From positions 1 through 64,000 of the forward strand of contig CABSIM010000007.1 in assembly GCA_902477765.1 (NCBI GenBank): a stretch of 64,000 nucleotides of DNA, in the 5' to 3' direction. How positions within the stretch are numbered: position 1 is the stretch's first letter; every line of letters starts with the position of its first letter. The stretch is from an uncultured Clostridiaceae bacterium. GTDB taxonomy: Bacteria > Bacillota > Clostridia > Lachnospirales > Lachnospiraceae. Under the pieces are notes generated by a model that did not search any database, had not been told where the DNA came from, and worked only from the letters and a program-made list of their open reading frames with translations. A program made the translations under genes and the position numbers. Shown here piece after piece: positions 32,770 to 41,672 of the stretch.

Positions 32770-35700
32770 TCAGTCATAATCCGGCAGTTCCTTAGGTTGC
32801 CGGTTCAGCAATTTATAGTAGACAGGAAGCATCAGCAGGGATAATGTGGTGGAAGCCAGAAGACCTCCCACATTGACAAGTGCCAGCCCCTGCATCATGG
32901 CTCCGGCATTTCCATAGGCCATGGCCAGAGGAATCATGCCTACGATTGTGGTCAGCGTCGTCATCATAATGGGACGGAGACGGGTCGCTCCTGCCTCGAT
33001 CAGGGCCGAATCCATATCCATTTCCTGCCGGTACTGGTTTACGGTATCCACGTAGAGAATTCCGTTATTTACCACCGTACCTACCAGCATCAGAAATCCC
33101 AGAAGAGTCGGCATGCTGATGGCACAGTCCGCCAGCCACAGAAGTCCGAAGGAACCGATCAGCGCAAAGGGAATGGTGGTCATGACCATGATGGAGAACT
33201 TGGGTGACTCAAACTGGGCGGCCATTACCACGAAGATCAGGAAAACTGCCACCAGAATGGCATTTCCCAGCGAGCCGAATTCCTCATTCTGCATCTGTGT
33301 CACCGCATTCTGTTCCATACTGATCGTATTGGACAGATGTTTGTCTATGACTTCTTTCTGAATGATGTTTTTGGTGTCCGGTCCTGCAGCATCCGTCAGC
33401 TGACCGGTAATGGTAACCTGATACTGCTTATCTGTTTTCAGAATGCTCTGCGGACTGTCCTTAAATCCCACATCAGCAATATCCATCAGCGCCACAGATC
33501 CGCCTGAAGGCGTGGAAATGACAATTCCCTGAAGCTGGTCAATGGTTCTGTATTCATCATCCGGATATTCCACCATGACGTCGATCTCGTCTCCGTCCAC
33601 TTCCAGCGTTGTTGCCTTGGAACCGCTCAGCATCATATTGACGGAAGATGCCACCTGAACAGGAGAAAGTCCCTCGGCCGCCGCTTTTACGGGATCCACT
33701 GACACCTCCACCAGCGGCGCGTCATTTTCCAGGGAGGAATGTACATGTGTCACGTCCGGCCGGCTCTGCATTTCCGCAACGATCTCATCGGCTGCCTGCT
33801 TCAGCTGGTCATACTGGGTGCTCACCAGAATATACTCCGCTTCGTCGGCTGCCTGGGCTGCCATGGTTCCCATGGAGGTCTGTGCCTCCAGAGTGATGGA
33901 GCAGTCTGACCATCCGATCAGATCCTTCTTCCATTCTTTCAGGATTTCATCGGTTTCCCGGGTCCGGTCATCTTTCAGGTAGGCAGTCAGAGTTGCCCCG
34001 GACCCGCCCATGGAAAGGCCGCTGCTTCCATATGACAGCATATAGGAATCCAGGTCCTCATCCTGAGTGATATACTCCTCCACCTTCTGCAGGGTGCTGT
34101 CCACTCTGTCAACGGTCAGACCCGGCTGGGTTTCAACGGTCAGCACAATGATTCCCTGATCGTCTGCCGGCATCAGTTCCATTCCCAGCTGCCCTGCCAT
34201 GATAAATGACAGGATCAGAAGAACAACGGAAGTGATCATGACCATTGCCTTATGATTCAGAAATTTTCTCAGAAGATTCCGGTAACCGTTCTGAAGTGCC
34301 CGCAGCATCCGGGATGCCGGGGTATTGGTCTTTTCACGGGGCTGGTAGAAAGTATAGCACAGCGGCACCAGTGTCATGGCTGAAAGCAGGGATGCCAGCA
34401 TACAGAAGACAATGGTAAATCCCAGGGGCTTAAACATCTGACCGCTCATTCCCTGAATCAGAGCCAGCGGCAGAAATACCACACAGGTGGTTGCCGTGGA
34501 ACCGAAGATGGACTGAATCACCACCCGGGTTCCGTTCAGTGCGGCATTTCTGGCTTCCACAAATCCGCCGCCCTTGGTGGATCGGAAGCAGCTTTCCAGC
34601 ACCACGATGGAATTATCCACCATCATGCCCACTCCCAGCACCAGACTTCCCAGGGTAATGACATTCAGGGAAAATCCCATGGCTCCCATCAGCACCAGGG
34701 CTGCCAGAATGGAAACAGGAATCGAGGTTCCGACAATCAGAGATGCCTTGATATCCCCGAAAAACAGCCAGATAATCACCATGGAAGCAAGTACTGCCAT
34801 GATCATGGTTTCAAACACGCTCTCCAGAGAATCGGAAATGGATTCGCTGTAGTCATTGACCACCACCACTTCCAGGTTTGGATCATCGGCTTTCAGGCCG
34901 TCCAGTACCCGGAGAACCGCCTTGGAAACTTCCATATCACTGCTGTCCTGATTTTTCTTTATGGATACGGAAATGGTATCCTTTCCATTATAGCGGCCGA
35001 TTCCGTTCTGTTCCTCCAGTGTGCTGTAAATGTTGGCCACATCTTCCATATAGATGATGCTGCCGTCTCCCATGGTAATGGGAATGGCTTTCAGACGCTC
35101 CAGTGTGTCAAAATCCACGCCGGAAGTCACGGAAAGTTTTTTGCCGCCCACCACGGTATCTCCCAGCGGCATTGTAAAGTCCGCTGTGGAAATGGCGGAT
35201 ACCACCGAGTTCATGGTCAGATGATACTGAGACAGTTTTTCCGGCATCAGCTCCACCTTGATGTATTCTTCCCGTCCGCCGCTGACTTCCACGCTTGCCA
35301 CGGAGGTGAGCTTTTCAATTTCCGGAACCACCGTATTATTGACATAGTTGTAAAGATTATCCGCCGCATCATTGTTGACAGCCAGTGTCATGGACGCCGT
35401 ATCATTGATGTCCATTTCGATGATGGTGGGAGTATCCACATCATCCGGAAGGCTGCCTGCCAGGCCGTCCATCTTTTTCTTCAGGTCCGTATAGGCCTGA
35501 TCCATATCCATGCCGTAGTCATACTGAAGCAGCACCAGCGATACGTTTTCACTGGACATGCTGGTGACCGTGTCCACACCGCTCAGGGTGCCCACCTCAT
35601 CCTCAATCACTTTTGTCACCAGTTCTTCCACATCATCCGGGCTTGCCCCCGGATACACGGCGTTGATGATCAGCATGGGCATTTCCATTTCCGGAATCAG

Positions 35701-35805
35701 CTCCAGCTTTGAGGAAAACACCGTATTCAGTCCGAAAACAATCAGACAGAGCACCACCAGAAGCGTCGTGACCGGTCTTTTCAAGACCTGTTTTGTAAGT
35801 CCCAT
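32770..35805 (-). CDS. RND-family efflux pump, AcrB/SwrC type
   Basis: 1011 residues, full length for a HAE1-type pump: helix 1 at about 10-30, a large external porter loop (about 35-330), helices 2-7, a second porter loop (about 550-840) and helices 8-12. The fourth helix carries GVGMMVDNSIVVLE, where AcrB has VDD; the first Asp of the proton relay is kept and the second is Asn, as in many Firmicute relatives. PEMEMPMLIINAVYPGASPDDVEE at the start is typical. It exports amphiphiles or drugs using proton motive force. 12 bases after the adaptor gene. Confidence 0.93.
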   Translation of the reverse strand: MGLTKQVLKRPVTTLLVVLCLIVFGLNTVFSSKLELIPEMEMPMLIINAVYPGASPDDVEELVTKVIEDEVGTLSGVDTVTSMSSENVSLVLLQYDYGMDMDQAYTDLKKKMDGLAGSLPDDVDTPTIIEMDINDTASMTLAVNNDAADNLYNYVNNTVVPEIEKLTSVASVEVSGGREEYIKVELMPEKLSQYHLTMNSVVSAISTADFTMPLGDTVVGGKKLSVTSGVDFDTLERLKAIPITMGDGSIIYMEDVANIYSTLEEQNGIGRYNGKDTISVSIKKNQDSSDMEVSKAVLRVLDGLKADDPNLEVVVVNDYSESISDSLESVFETMIMAVLASMVIIWLFFGDIKASLIVGTSIPVSILAALVLMGAMGFSLNVITLGSLVLGVGMMVDNSIVVLESCFRSTKGGGFVEARNAALNGTRVVIQSIFGSTATTCVVFLPLALIQGMSGQMFKPLGFTIVFCMLASLLSAMTLVPLCYTFYQPREKTNTPASRMLRALQNGYRNLLRKFLNHKAMVMITSVVLLILSFIMAGQLGMELMPADDQGIIVLTVETQPGLTVDRVDSTLQKVEEYITQDEDLDSYMLSYGSSGLSMGGSGATLTAYLKDDRTRETDEILKEWKKDLIGWSDCSITLEAQTSMGTMAAQAADEAEYILVSTQYDQLKQAADEIVAEMQSRPDVTHVHSSLENDAPLVEVSVDPVKAAAEGLSPVQVASSVNMMLSGSKATTLEVDGDEIDVMVEYPDDEYRTIDQLQGIVISTPSGGSVALMDIADVGFKDSPQSILKTDKQYQVTITGQLTDAAGPDTKNIIQKEVIDKHLSNTISMEQNAVTQMQNEEFGSLGNAILVAVFLIFVVMAAQFESPKFSIMVMTTIPFALIGSFGLLWLADCAISMPTLLGFLMLVGTVVNNGILYVDTVNQYRQEMDMDSALIEAGATRLRPIMMTTLTTIVGMIPLAMAYGNAGAMMQGLALVNVGGLLASTTLSLLMLPVYYKLLNRQPKELPDYD

Positions 35806-35817
35806 CTGTGTGCCTCC

Positions 35818-36951
35818 TTACTGCTGTCCGCCATGGTTTTCTGCTGTTTCACCGGATTCTGTTTCTCCGGATGTTTCACCGGACTCTGCTTCTCCGGCTG
35901 CTGCCGCCTGTACCGCAGCTCCCTCGTACAGCTCCCTGGTCCATGTTACGATGACTTGGTCTTCATATTCCAGGCCGGATCTGACTTCAATCTTTTCTGA
36001 ATCAATGAGCCCCTGTTCTATGGGTACCTTGTGGGCAGTCCCTGTGGCTTCATCATATGTATAAACGAATGCCTCTCCTCCGCTGTAATTCACACAGTCG
36101 GCAGGTACGGTCATCACATTTTCCGCTTTCTGCGCTGTCACATAAAGCTTCACGGATGAACCGGTGGCCAGCCCGTCTGCGCCTTCCAGCGCTGCCTTGA
36201 CTTTGAACAGCCCGCTGCCGGGATCCACCATTGTGCTGATCTCCGTAATGGTACCGTGATACTCAGTCCCGTTTTTCTCCACTGTCAGCGGATCTCCCGC
36301 CGCCAGACCTTTCATGACCCGCTCTGTCACGGAAAATGAAACCGATCTGCTTCCGTCGCCCGATATGACTGCCACATAGTTTCCTCCTGACACCATATCA
36401 TGAACTTCCACATCAAAGCTCTCCAGGAGGCCCGCAATCGGAGCTGTCACCACACTGTTTTCCAGCTGGGTGTCATAATTCAGCTTTGCGGAGTCATACT
36501 GAAGCTGCGCCAGGCGGGCTGCACTTACCACCTGTTCGTAACTCTGCGCGGAAATGTCTCCTGTTTCATAAAGCACCTGCATCCTTCCCAGATTGGTTCT
36601 GGCATCCTCCAGAGACACCTGTGCGCTGTCCAGGGAAATTCTGGCCTGGTCCAGCTGTTTATTATCAATTCTGAACAGTTCCTGATCTTTTTCCACCCGC
36701 TGTCCCACAGACACACTGACTTCTGTCACTTCGCCGGCTCCCCCGGGAATCACATAGACCACGTCGGCCGGTTCCACAGTGCCGGTCAGACCGGTTTTCA
36801 GCTCTATTGTCCCGATTTCCGGAAAAGCGGTCTGTACCGTCGGATCGGGGACGGCCTCCATGGGAGGTTCTTTCTTTGTCATTCTGACGGCCACCAGCGC
36901 CACCAGCGCCACTGCCGCTGCTCCGATAATCACTTTACCTGCCTTATTCAT
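35818..36951 (-). CDS. RND adaptor (membrane fusion protein)
   Basis: 377 residues. A single N-terminal membrane anchor (about 6-24), then the lipoyl-type half motif (GEVTEVSVSVGQRVEKDQELFRID, about 71-94), a helical hairpin (about 96-155, IDNKQLDQARISLDSAQVS through LNYDTQ), the return half (VVTAPIAGLLES) and beta-barrel domains. The end is low-complexity with repeated SGETxSGET. It links the pump with an outer partner, here perhaps the TolC-like proteins. I start at MNKAGKVII, within the final codons of the TetR gene (8-base overlap); a longer frame lacks support. Confidence 0.92.
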   Translation of the reverse strand: MNKAGKVIIGAAAVALVALVAVRMTKKEPPMEAVPDPTVQTAFPEIGTIELKTGLTGTVEPADVVYVIPGGAGEVTEVSVSVGQRVEKDQELFRIDNKQLDQARISLDSAQVSLEDARTNLGRMQVLYETGDISAQSYEQVVSAARLAQLQYDSAKLNYDTQLENSVVTAPIAGLLESFDVEVHDMVSGGNYVAVISGDGSRSVSFSVTERVMKGLAAGDPLTVEKNGTEYHGTITEISTMVDPGSGLFKVKAALEGADGLATGSSVKLYVTAQKAENVMTVPADCVNYSGGEAFVYTYDEATGTAHKVPIEQGLIDSEKIEVRSGLEYEDQVIVTWTRELYEGAAVQAAAAGEAESGETSGETESGETAENHGGQQ

Positions 36952-37612
36952 ATTCTGTCTGCTCCTGCCTTTCCTTTCTGACCTTATTCTTTTCCTCTGG
37001 GCACACACCATAATGGATCATATCCAGGCGGCTCAGATATGTTTCCTTCACCTGTTCTCTCGGAAGTCCGTCCTTGAAATACTGTTTCATCGCCAGCATC
37101 AGAGCCAGCATCTGCAGTTCCAGAAGATCCCGGAATTTTTTCCCGTCAAGAGGACATTTCCCTTTGTCACACCGCTGATACAGCCATCGGGCCAGATATT
37201 CGTTGGCCTCTTCAGCCGCTTCGCCGCATGCATGCTGCAGCTGAAACGTCTCTGCCATGGCATTGCTTTTCATCACATTGGCCAGCACTTCAGCCAGCCC
37301 GTCCCTGACACACATATCCAGCTGGGCGTCCAGCATCCTTTCAAACAGATCCCAGATATCTCCGCCGTTTTCGGACATGACTTTCACGTAAAACCGTTTC
37401 ATCTCCTTAACGGCATCGTTCATCAGCCAGCTGAGCACTTCTTTTTTGTCCTCAAAATATGTGTAGAAACTCCCTCTGGAAATATCTGCGTCGCGAATGA
37501 TCCTGTTGATGGAAGCCTCTTCCAGCGGAACACGCTTGAATTCTTTCAGGGCCGCCGTCCTGATCGCTTCTGCCTTTTCCCTGGGCAGCCGGTAAAATCG
37601 TTCTGTCGGCAA
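36944..37612 (-). CDS. TetR-family repressor of the efflux operon
   Basis: 222 residues. The N-terminal helix-turn-helix (AIRTAALKEF through SINRIIRDADISRGSFYTYFEDKKEVL, about 17-59) is standard TetR; the C-terminal helical domain (70-205) would bind the drug-like ligand. As first gene of the TetR-adaptor-pump-TolC-TolC operon, and with two inverted repeats on its own promoter, it is almost surely an autorepressor released by a pump substrate. Confidence 0.93.
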   Translation of the reverse strand: MPTERFYRLPREKAEAIRTAALKEFKRVPLEEASINRIIRDADISRGSFYTYFEDKKEVLSWLMNDAVKEMKRFYVKVMSENGGDIWDLFERMLDAQLDMCVRDGLAEVLANVMKSNAMAETFQLQHACGEAAEEANEYLARWLYQRCDKGKCPLDGKKFRDLLELQMLALMLAMKQYFKDGLPREQVKETYLSRLDMIHYGVCPEEKNKVRKERQEQTEYE

Positions 37613-37660
37613 TTGAACCCTTCCTTTCCGTACTTATCTTACGCCGTCTGTTTTCACAAA

Positions 37661-37705
37661 ATGACAATACGTCATTATTATAGTGACACACTGTCACCAT
37701 GTCAA
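37661..37705 (-). promoter_or_regulatory. Efflux operon promoter with two TetR operators
   Basis: Perfect consensus on the minus strand: TTGACA (plus 37700-37705), 17 bases, TATAAT (plus 37677-37682). GTGACA-N3-TGTCAC (37683-37697) fills the spacer and ATGAC-N5-GTCAT (37661-37675) lies just downstream; their centres are 22 bases, two helical turns, apart. Confidence 0.8.
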
Positions 37706-37950
37706 GTGCCGACACAAATCTTAACGGTTTTTATACTTTTTTAACTGATACACAGGAGCAGATTCTGTTTTTTCCTCCACCCTTATAAACGAAACAGCAG
37801 CCCGAAAATCTTCAGATTCCGGCATGGTTCCATCCACAGGAGACAGACCGCATGAACTCCCGGCACTGCAGCCTGCCAGGCCTTTTCTTCCGCCGCAGTG
37901 GGGTCCGTATGGTTTTTCCGGTATACAGGGAACGAAATTTCCCGTACAAC
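37706..37950. other. Gap with no recognised feature
   Basis: About 245 bases between the efflux promoter and the aldo/keto reductase terminator. Short frames in it have no ribosome site or family resemblance; I see no repeat or RNA signature. Confidence 0.4.
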
Positions 37951-38012
37951 AAAAAAAGCACCCTGACAATCCGGCACTTCTTCATGCCTTCCTGTCAGGG
38001 TACTGCTTTTTC
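37951..38012. terminator. Terminator of the aldo/keto reductase chain
   Basis: Arms GCACCCTGACA and TGTCAGGGTACTGC with a loop of about 24 bases; the minus strand ends in seven T and the plus strand in five, so it may work both ways. Confidence 0.7.
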
Positions 38013-38030
38013 AGTTTTTAAAACGGAATC

Positions 38031-39068
38031 CTAGAAATTAGTGGGAGTCATCTCCTTGCCTGCCAGCACCTCTTCGTAATCTTTCAGGTTGCGCTGGAGC
38101 AGTTCCGGTGTATTGAGTCCGTACGGACATTTGCTCATGCACTGGTTGCAGTGGAGGCAGTCCTTGATCTTCATCATCTTGGCCTGTCCTTCCGGTGACA
38201 GATGGGATGCTGACGGGGAACGGCGCAGAAGCAGGGACATTCTGGCACAGTTATTGATCTCGATTCCCACAGGACATGGCATACAGTATCCGCATCCTCT
38301 GCAGAAACTTCCGTACAGCTGCTTTCTGTCATTTTCAATAATCGTCCGGAGTTCTTCATTCATCACCGGCGGGTTCTTTTCATACCCCAGGAATTCATCC
38401 AGCTCTGCCTCTCTCTGAACTCCCCAGATGGGAAGAACGTTGTCAAACTGGGCCTCAAACGCATAGGCAGCCGCAGAATTGGTAATCAGCCCTCCCGACA
38501 GGGCCTTCATGGCAATAAATCCCATGTTATTTTTCCGGCATTCTTCCACCAGTTCCACATCCTGATCGCTGCACAGATAGCAGAAGGGGAACTGCAGGGT
38601 GTCATAGAGCCCTGAAGCAATGGCTTCATGGGCTACAGACTGTCTGTGATTGGTGATTCCTATGAAACGGATTTTTCCCTGTTCCTTTGCTTTCAGCGCT
38701 GCATCATAGATTCCGCTTTCATCCCCCGGTTTCGGACAGAACGCCGGATTGTGGAACTGGTAAACATCCACATGATCTGTTTTCAGAAGCCGGAGACTGG
38801 TTTCCAGATCCTTCCAGAAGCTTTCCGCATCTGTGGCAGCCGTTTTGGTGGTGATGTAAATATGATTTCTGATTTCACTCAGCGCATATCCGATTTTTTC
38901 CTCACTGTCAGAATAGGCTCTGGCCGTGTCAAACAGAGTGATTCCGCCATCATATGCCTTTCTCAGAAGCTTTGCAGCCTCTTCTTTTGTGATCCGCTGG
39001 ATCGGCAGAGCGCCGAATCCGTTTTTGCTGACCGTAATGCCGGTCCTTCCAAGTGTTACCATTGTCAT
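38031..39068 (-). CDS. Aldo/keto reductase with C-terminal ferredoxin domain
   Basis: 345 residues. The N-terminal TIM barrel has the aldo/keto reductase marks LGRTGITVSKNGFGALP, DTARAYSDSEEKIG (the Asp-Tyr pair) and DVYQFHNP. From about residue 265 two four-cysteine motifs follow, CRGCGYCMPCPVGIEI and CLHCNQCMSKCPYG, expected to bind two [4Fe-4S] clusters. This architecture is common in anaerobes and suggests electron transfer between ferredoxin and a carbonyl substrate, which is not known. Its ATG overlaps the stop of the 67-residue gene (ATGA). Confidence 0.92.
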   Translation of the reverse strand: MTMVTLGRTGITVSKNGFGALPIQRITKEEAAKLLRKAYDGGITLFDTARAYSDSEEKIGYALSEIRNHIYITTKTAATDAESFWKDLETSLRLLKTDHVDVYQFHNPAFCPKPGDESGIYDAALKAKEQGKIRFIGITNHRQSVAHEAIASGLYDTLQFPFCYLCSDQDVELVEECRKNNMGFIAMKALSGGLITNSAAAYAFEAQFDNVLPIWGVQREAELDEFLGYEKNPPVMNEELRTIIENDRKQLYGSFCRGCGYCMPCPVGIEINNCARMSLLLRRSPSASHLSPEGQAKMMKIKDCLHCNQCMSKCPYGLNTPELLQRNLKDYEEVLAGKEMTPTNF

Positions 39069-39268
39069 TTTCCCATACCCCTTTCTTTGTCAAGCATCTC
39101 CTTCAGCGCCTCATCGCTGTTTTCGATCCACACGTCCTCTTCCTCGGCATTAAGGCCCAGAAACCGTGCCAGAGTCTGCTCGTCATCGCTGTTGTTCCAT
39201 GTTTCTATATAATCATCGATCTCTTCGAACTCAATTTTTCCTTCCAGATACTTTTCTTTGAACGTCAT
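39065..39268 (-). CDS. Small acidic protein of unknown function
   Basis: 67 residues, about one third Asp/Glu, with a motif ETWNNSDDEQTLARFLGLNAEEEDVWI. No membrane segment, cysteine or known domain. Start supported by AAGGAG 8 bases ahead; the gene begins inside the final 38 bases of the GntR gene and its stop overlaps the aldo/keto reductase start, so it is tightly built into this message. Small proteins of this shape recur in Lachnospiraceae beside metabolic genes; an adaptor or regulator of the reductase is possible but unproven. Confidence 0.72.
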   Translation of the reverse strand: MTFKEKYLEGKIEFEEIDDYIETWNNSDDEQTLARFLGLNAEEEDVWIENSDEALKEMLDKERGMGK

Positions 39269-39941
39269 GGTCTTTCTCCTTCAGATTTCTGAGAATCGTA
39301 ATTTCCTGATTATCGATATGTTCCCGGATGGCCTGTCTGGCTTCCTGCACATGACGCAGGGTCAGAGCCTTCATGATATGGTCATGTTCCACCAGAAGAA
39401 CCTGTCTCTTGTCTTCATCTTTTATGTATTCCAGGCGGTACCGGTACATCTGCTCCCGGAGATTGTTAAGGATCTGTACCAGTTTCTGGTTTTTCGTGCT
39501 TTTATAGATAATGTCATGATAATGCTCATCCGTCTGGGCAATTTTCATGGCATCTCCGTCGGAAATGGCTTTCGCAAACTCTTTCTGGACTTCCTGCAGT
39601 TCTTCCAGTTCCTCCGGCTGCATTCTCTGGCAGGCCAGACCGATGGCCAGTTCTTCCAGTGAGCGGCGTACTTCCAGAACGTCACGGAGGTTCTGTTCGG
39701 AAATTCTGGCAACTTCTGCCCCTTTTCTGGGAATCATCAGAACCAGGCCTTCCAGCTCCAGCTTCCGGATTGCTTCGCGGATGGGGGTTCTGCTGACTCC
39801 CAGCCGTTCTGCCAGCTGAATCTCCATGAGACGTTCCCCCGGCGCCAGCTCTCCTTTCAGAATCGCCTGGCGCAGAGTTCTGAACACCACATCCCGCAGC
39901 GGAAGATATTCATCCATGTTCACTTCAAAATGATTTGTCAT
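39231..39941 (-). CDS. GntR/FadR-family transcriptional regulator
   Basis: 236 residues. The winged helix (residues 12-75: VVFRTLRQAILKGELAPGERLMEIQLAERLGVSRTPIREAI area) is followed by an all-helical FCD effector domain (about 85-220) with the metal-binding pattern Asp/His: RRSLEELAIGLA, DEHYHDIIYKSTKN, EHDHIMKAL and REHIDNQE. FadR-type regulators sense organic acids. It overlaps ispE by 17 bases upstream and the small protein by 38 bases downstream. Target unknown; the reductase that follows is a candidate. Confidence 0.92.
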   Translation of the reverse strand: MTNHFEVNMDEYLPLRDVVFRTLRQAILKGELAPGERLMEIQLAERLGVSRTPIREAIRKLELEGLVLMIPRKGAEVARISEQNLRDVLEVRRSLEELAIGLACQRMQPEELEELQEVQKEFAKAISDGDAMKIAQTDEHYHDIIYKSTKNQKLVQILNNLREQMYRYRLEYIKDEDKRQVLLVEHDHIMKALTLRHVQEARQAIREHIDNQEITILRNLKEKDHDVQRKVSGRKN

Positions 39942-40848
39942 TGGTCATTTCCCTTCTGTTTTCAGTTCGCCGGTTAAAAAATCCTGTGACATAGACCTGT
40001 TTTGTCAGCCGGCCGTCTTCCGCCTGCTTCAGAAGGGCCCCTGCCGCTTCCGCAGCCTTCCTGTCCCTGAACAGTCCGAAGACCGTGGGCCCGCTTCCGC
40101 TCATGAGAGCGCCGTCTGCACCGTTTTCCAGCATGATTTTCTTGATTTTTCCGATCTCCGGATGGGCCGGTTCCGTTACGGTTTCCAGCACATTTCCCAG
40201 CCGGCCGATCACTCCGTCCAGATCTTTTCTGCGGATGGCTTCCGCCATTCCGTCAATATCGGGATGATCCCCGGGAGTCAGTTCGCTCACCCGGAGACGT
40301 CCGTAAACCGCCTTGGTGGAAACGCTGATCTGAGGCTTCGCCAGCACCACGCAGCATTCCGGAACCGGCGGCAGCGGTGTCAGGATCTCCCCGATTCCCT
40401 CGGAAAGAGCCGTTCCCCTGAGAATACAGTATGGCACATCTGCTCCCAGTCTGACTCCGCGTTCCATCAGATCCCGTTTGGTAAGCCCCAGACCGAACAT
40501 CCGGTTTACGCCCACTAAAACAGCGGCTGCGTCCGTGCTTCCGCCGGCCATGCCCGCGGCCACAGGGATATATTTCCGTATCTGAATCCGCAGGCCTTCC
40601 TTCAGTCCGAATTCATCCATCAGAAGCCGGGCGGCCCGGTAAGCCAGGTTTCCTTCCCCGGACGGCACATAGGGCAGGTTGGTCTCCACCCGCAGTTCTT
40701 TTCCGCCTCGCTCCATTGTGACTTTATCATAAACACCGACGGTCTGCATGATCATGCGGACCTCATGATAACCGTCTTCCCGCTTCCGGACCACATCCAG
40801 TCCCAGATTGATTTTGCCGTATGCCTTAAGCTCCAGACGTTCCGTCAT
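39925..40848 (-). CDS. ispE: 4-Diphosphocytidyl-2-C-methyl-D-erythritol kinase
   Basis: 307 residues, GHMP kinase fold. Performs the ATP-dependent step of the MEP isoprenoid pathway. AYGKINLGLDVVRKREDGYHE at the start, the phosphate loop PVAAGMAGGSTDAAAVL (about 96-112), GADVPYCILRGTALSEGIGE and the C-terminal LMSGSGPTVFGLF are diagnostic. Start at MTERLELKA behind GAGGTGAG; the nine-codon longer frame has none. Lies 30 bases after the GNAT gene. Confidence 0.96.
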   Translation of the reverse strand: MTERLELKAYGKINLGLDVVRKREDGYHEVRMIMQTVGVYDKVTMERGGKELRVETNLPYVPSGEGNLAYRAARLLMDEFGLKEGLRIQIRKYIPVAAGMAGGSTDAAAVLVGVNRMFGLGLTKRDLMERGVRLGADVPYCILRGTALSEGIGEILTPLPPVPECCVVLAKPQISVSTKAVYGRLRVSELTPGDHPDIDGMAEAIRRKDLDGVIGRLGNVLETVTEPAHPEIGKIKKIMLENGADGALMSGSGPTVFGLFRDRKAAEAAGALLKQAEDGRLTKQVYVTGFFNRRTENRREMTNDKSF

Positions 40849-40878
40849 TTCACTCACCTCACTGCTTGTATACAATAT

Positions 40879-41658
40879 CTAGTATACCGGATATTCACCT
40901 GGTTTGACAAGTCTTTTCCGCCTGTTTTCCGGAGTCATCCCCAGCTCCTCAGCCAGATGTTCCGATGCCGTATTCCTCCGTGAGATCCTGGCCGTCACGC
41001 GCCATATTCCCTGTTCGCTGCCTGCCCGGTCCAGGATTGCCCGGCAGGCTTCTTTCGCATACCCCTGCCTGCGCCGGTCCGGAAAAATAAAGTATCCGAT
41101 CTCCAGTGCTTCCGGCAGAAAATCTGCCTCCGTATCCGTATTCCGCCCGCTTTCGCCTTTTTCCGGACCTGTATGAACCTCCCAGACCCTTTCGTCCCCC
41201 TCTGCCTTTTCCTGAGCCGTCAGTCCTGCCAGGCCCACCAGCACGCCTTCTGTCCTTTCCTCCAGTGCCCAGAGGCCAAATCCGTAAAATCCGTACTGAT
41301 TCTTTATATATGCCAGAAACCGCTGTTTTGAAGGGAATCCGGTTTCCTTTCCGTAGGGCCGGACCACCTCAAAATCCGTTTCCGTAAGTTCCCGGATTCT
41401 GAGCCGCTGTGTTTCACAGATGATCCAGGGCAGTCCCAGATGCCGTCTGGCCACCCGCTCCAGAAATCTTCCGCTGTCTGTGTCCGGGTCGTCCGTCAGA
41501 TAAACCGCCGGGCCCAGATCCCTGTCCGGATTTTCAGGATCCCATAATCCAACAATGGCTCTTCCGGCCGCTTTCGCAGCCAGAAGAGCCTCCTTCTCGT
41601 CGGAAATCAGAACAGGAACTTCCTGCCGGTCCACCGTTATGATTCTGATTTCTTTCAT
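40879..41658 (-). CDS. GNAT-family acetyltransferase with N-terminal extension
   Basis: 259 residues. Residues 85-255 form a RimJ/RimL-like GNAT domain (TQRLRIRELTETDFEVV, GFGLWALEE, EIGYFIFPDRRRQGYAKEACRAIL with the acetyl-CoA loop RRQGYA, and SEHLAEELGMTPENR). Residues 1-80 are an extra domain (VPVLISDEKEALLAAKAAGRAIVGLWDPE) seen in a Lachnospiraceae subgroup. Substrate unknown. 30 bases ahead of ispE and 14 after the cyclophilin gene. Confidence 0.85.
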   Translation of the reverse strand: MKEIRIITVDRQEVPVLISDEKEALLAAKAAGRAIVGLWDPENPDRDLGPAVYLTDDPDTDSGRFLERVARRHLGLPWIICETQRLRIRELTETDFEVVRPYGKETGFPSKQRFLAYIKNQYGFYGFGLWALEERTEGVLVGLAGLTAQEKAEGDERVWEVHTGPEKGESGRNTDTEADFLPEALEIGYFIFPDRRRQGYAKEACRAILDRAGSEQGIWRVTARISRRNTASEHLAEELGMTPENRRKRLVKPGEYPVY

Positions 41659-41672
41659 GATATTCTCCGGGA

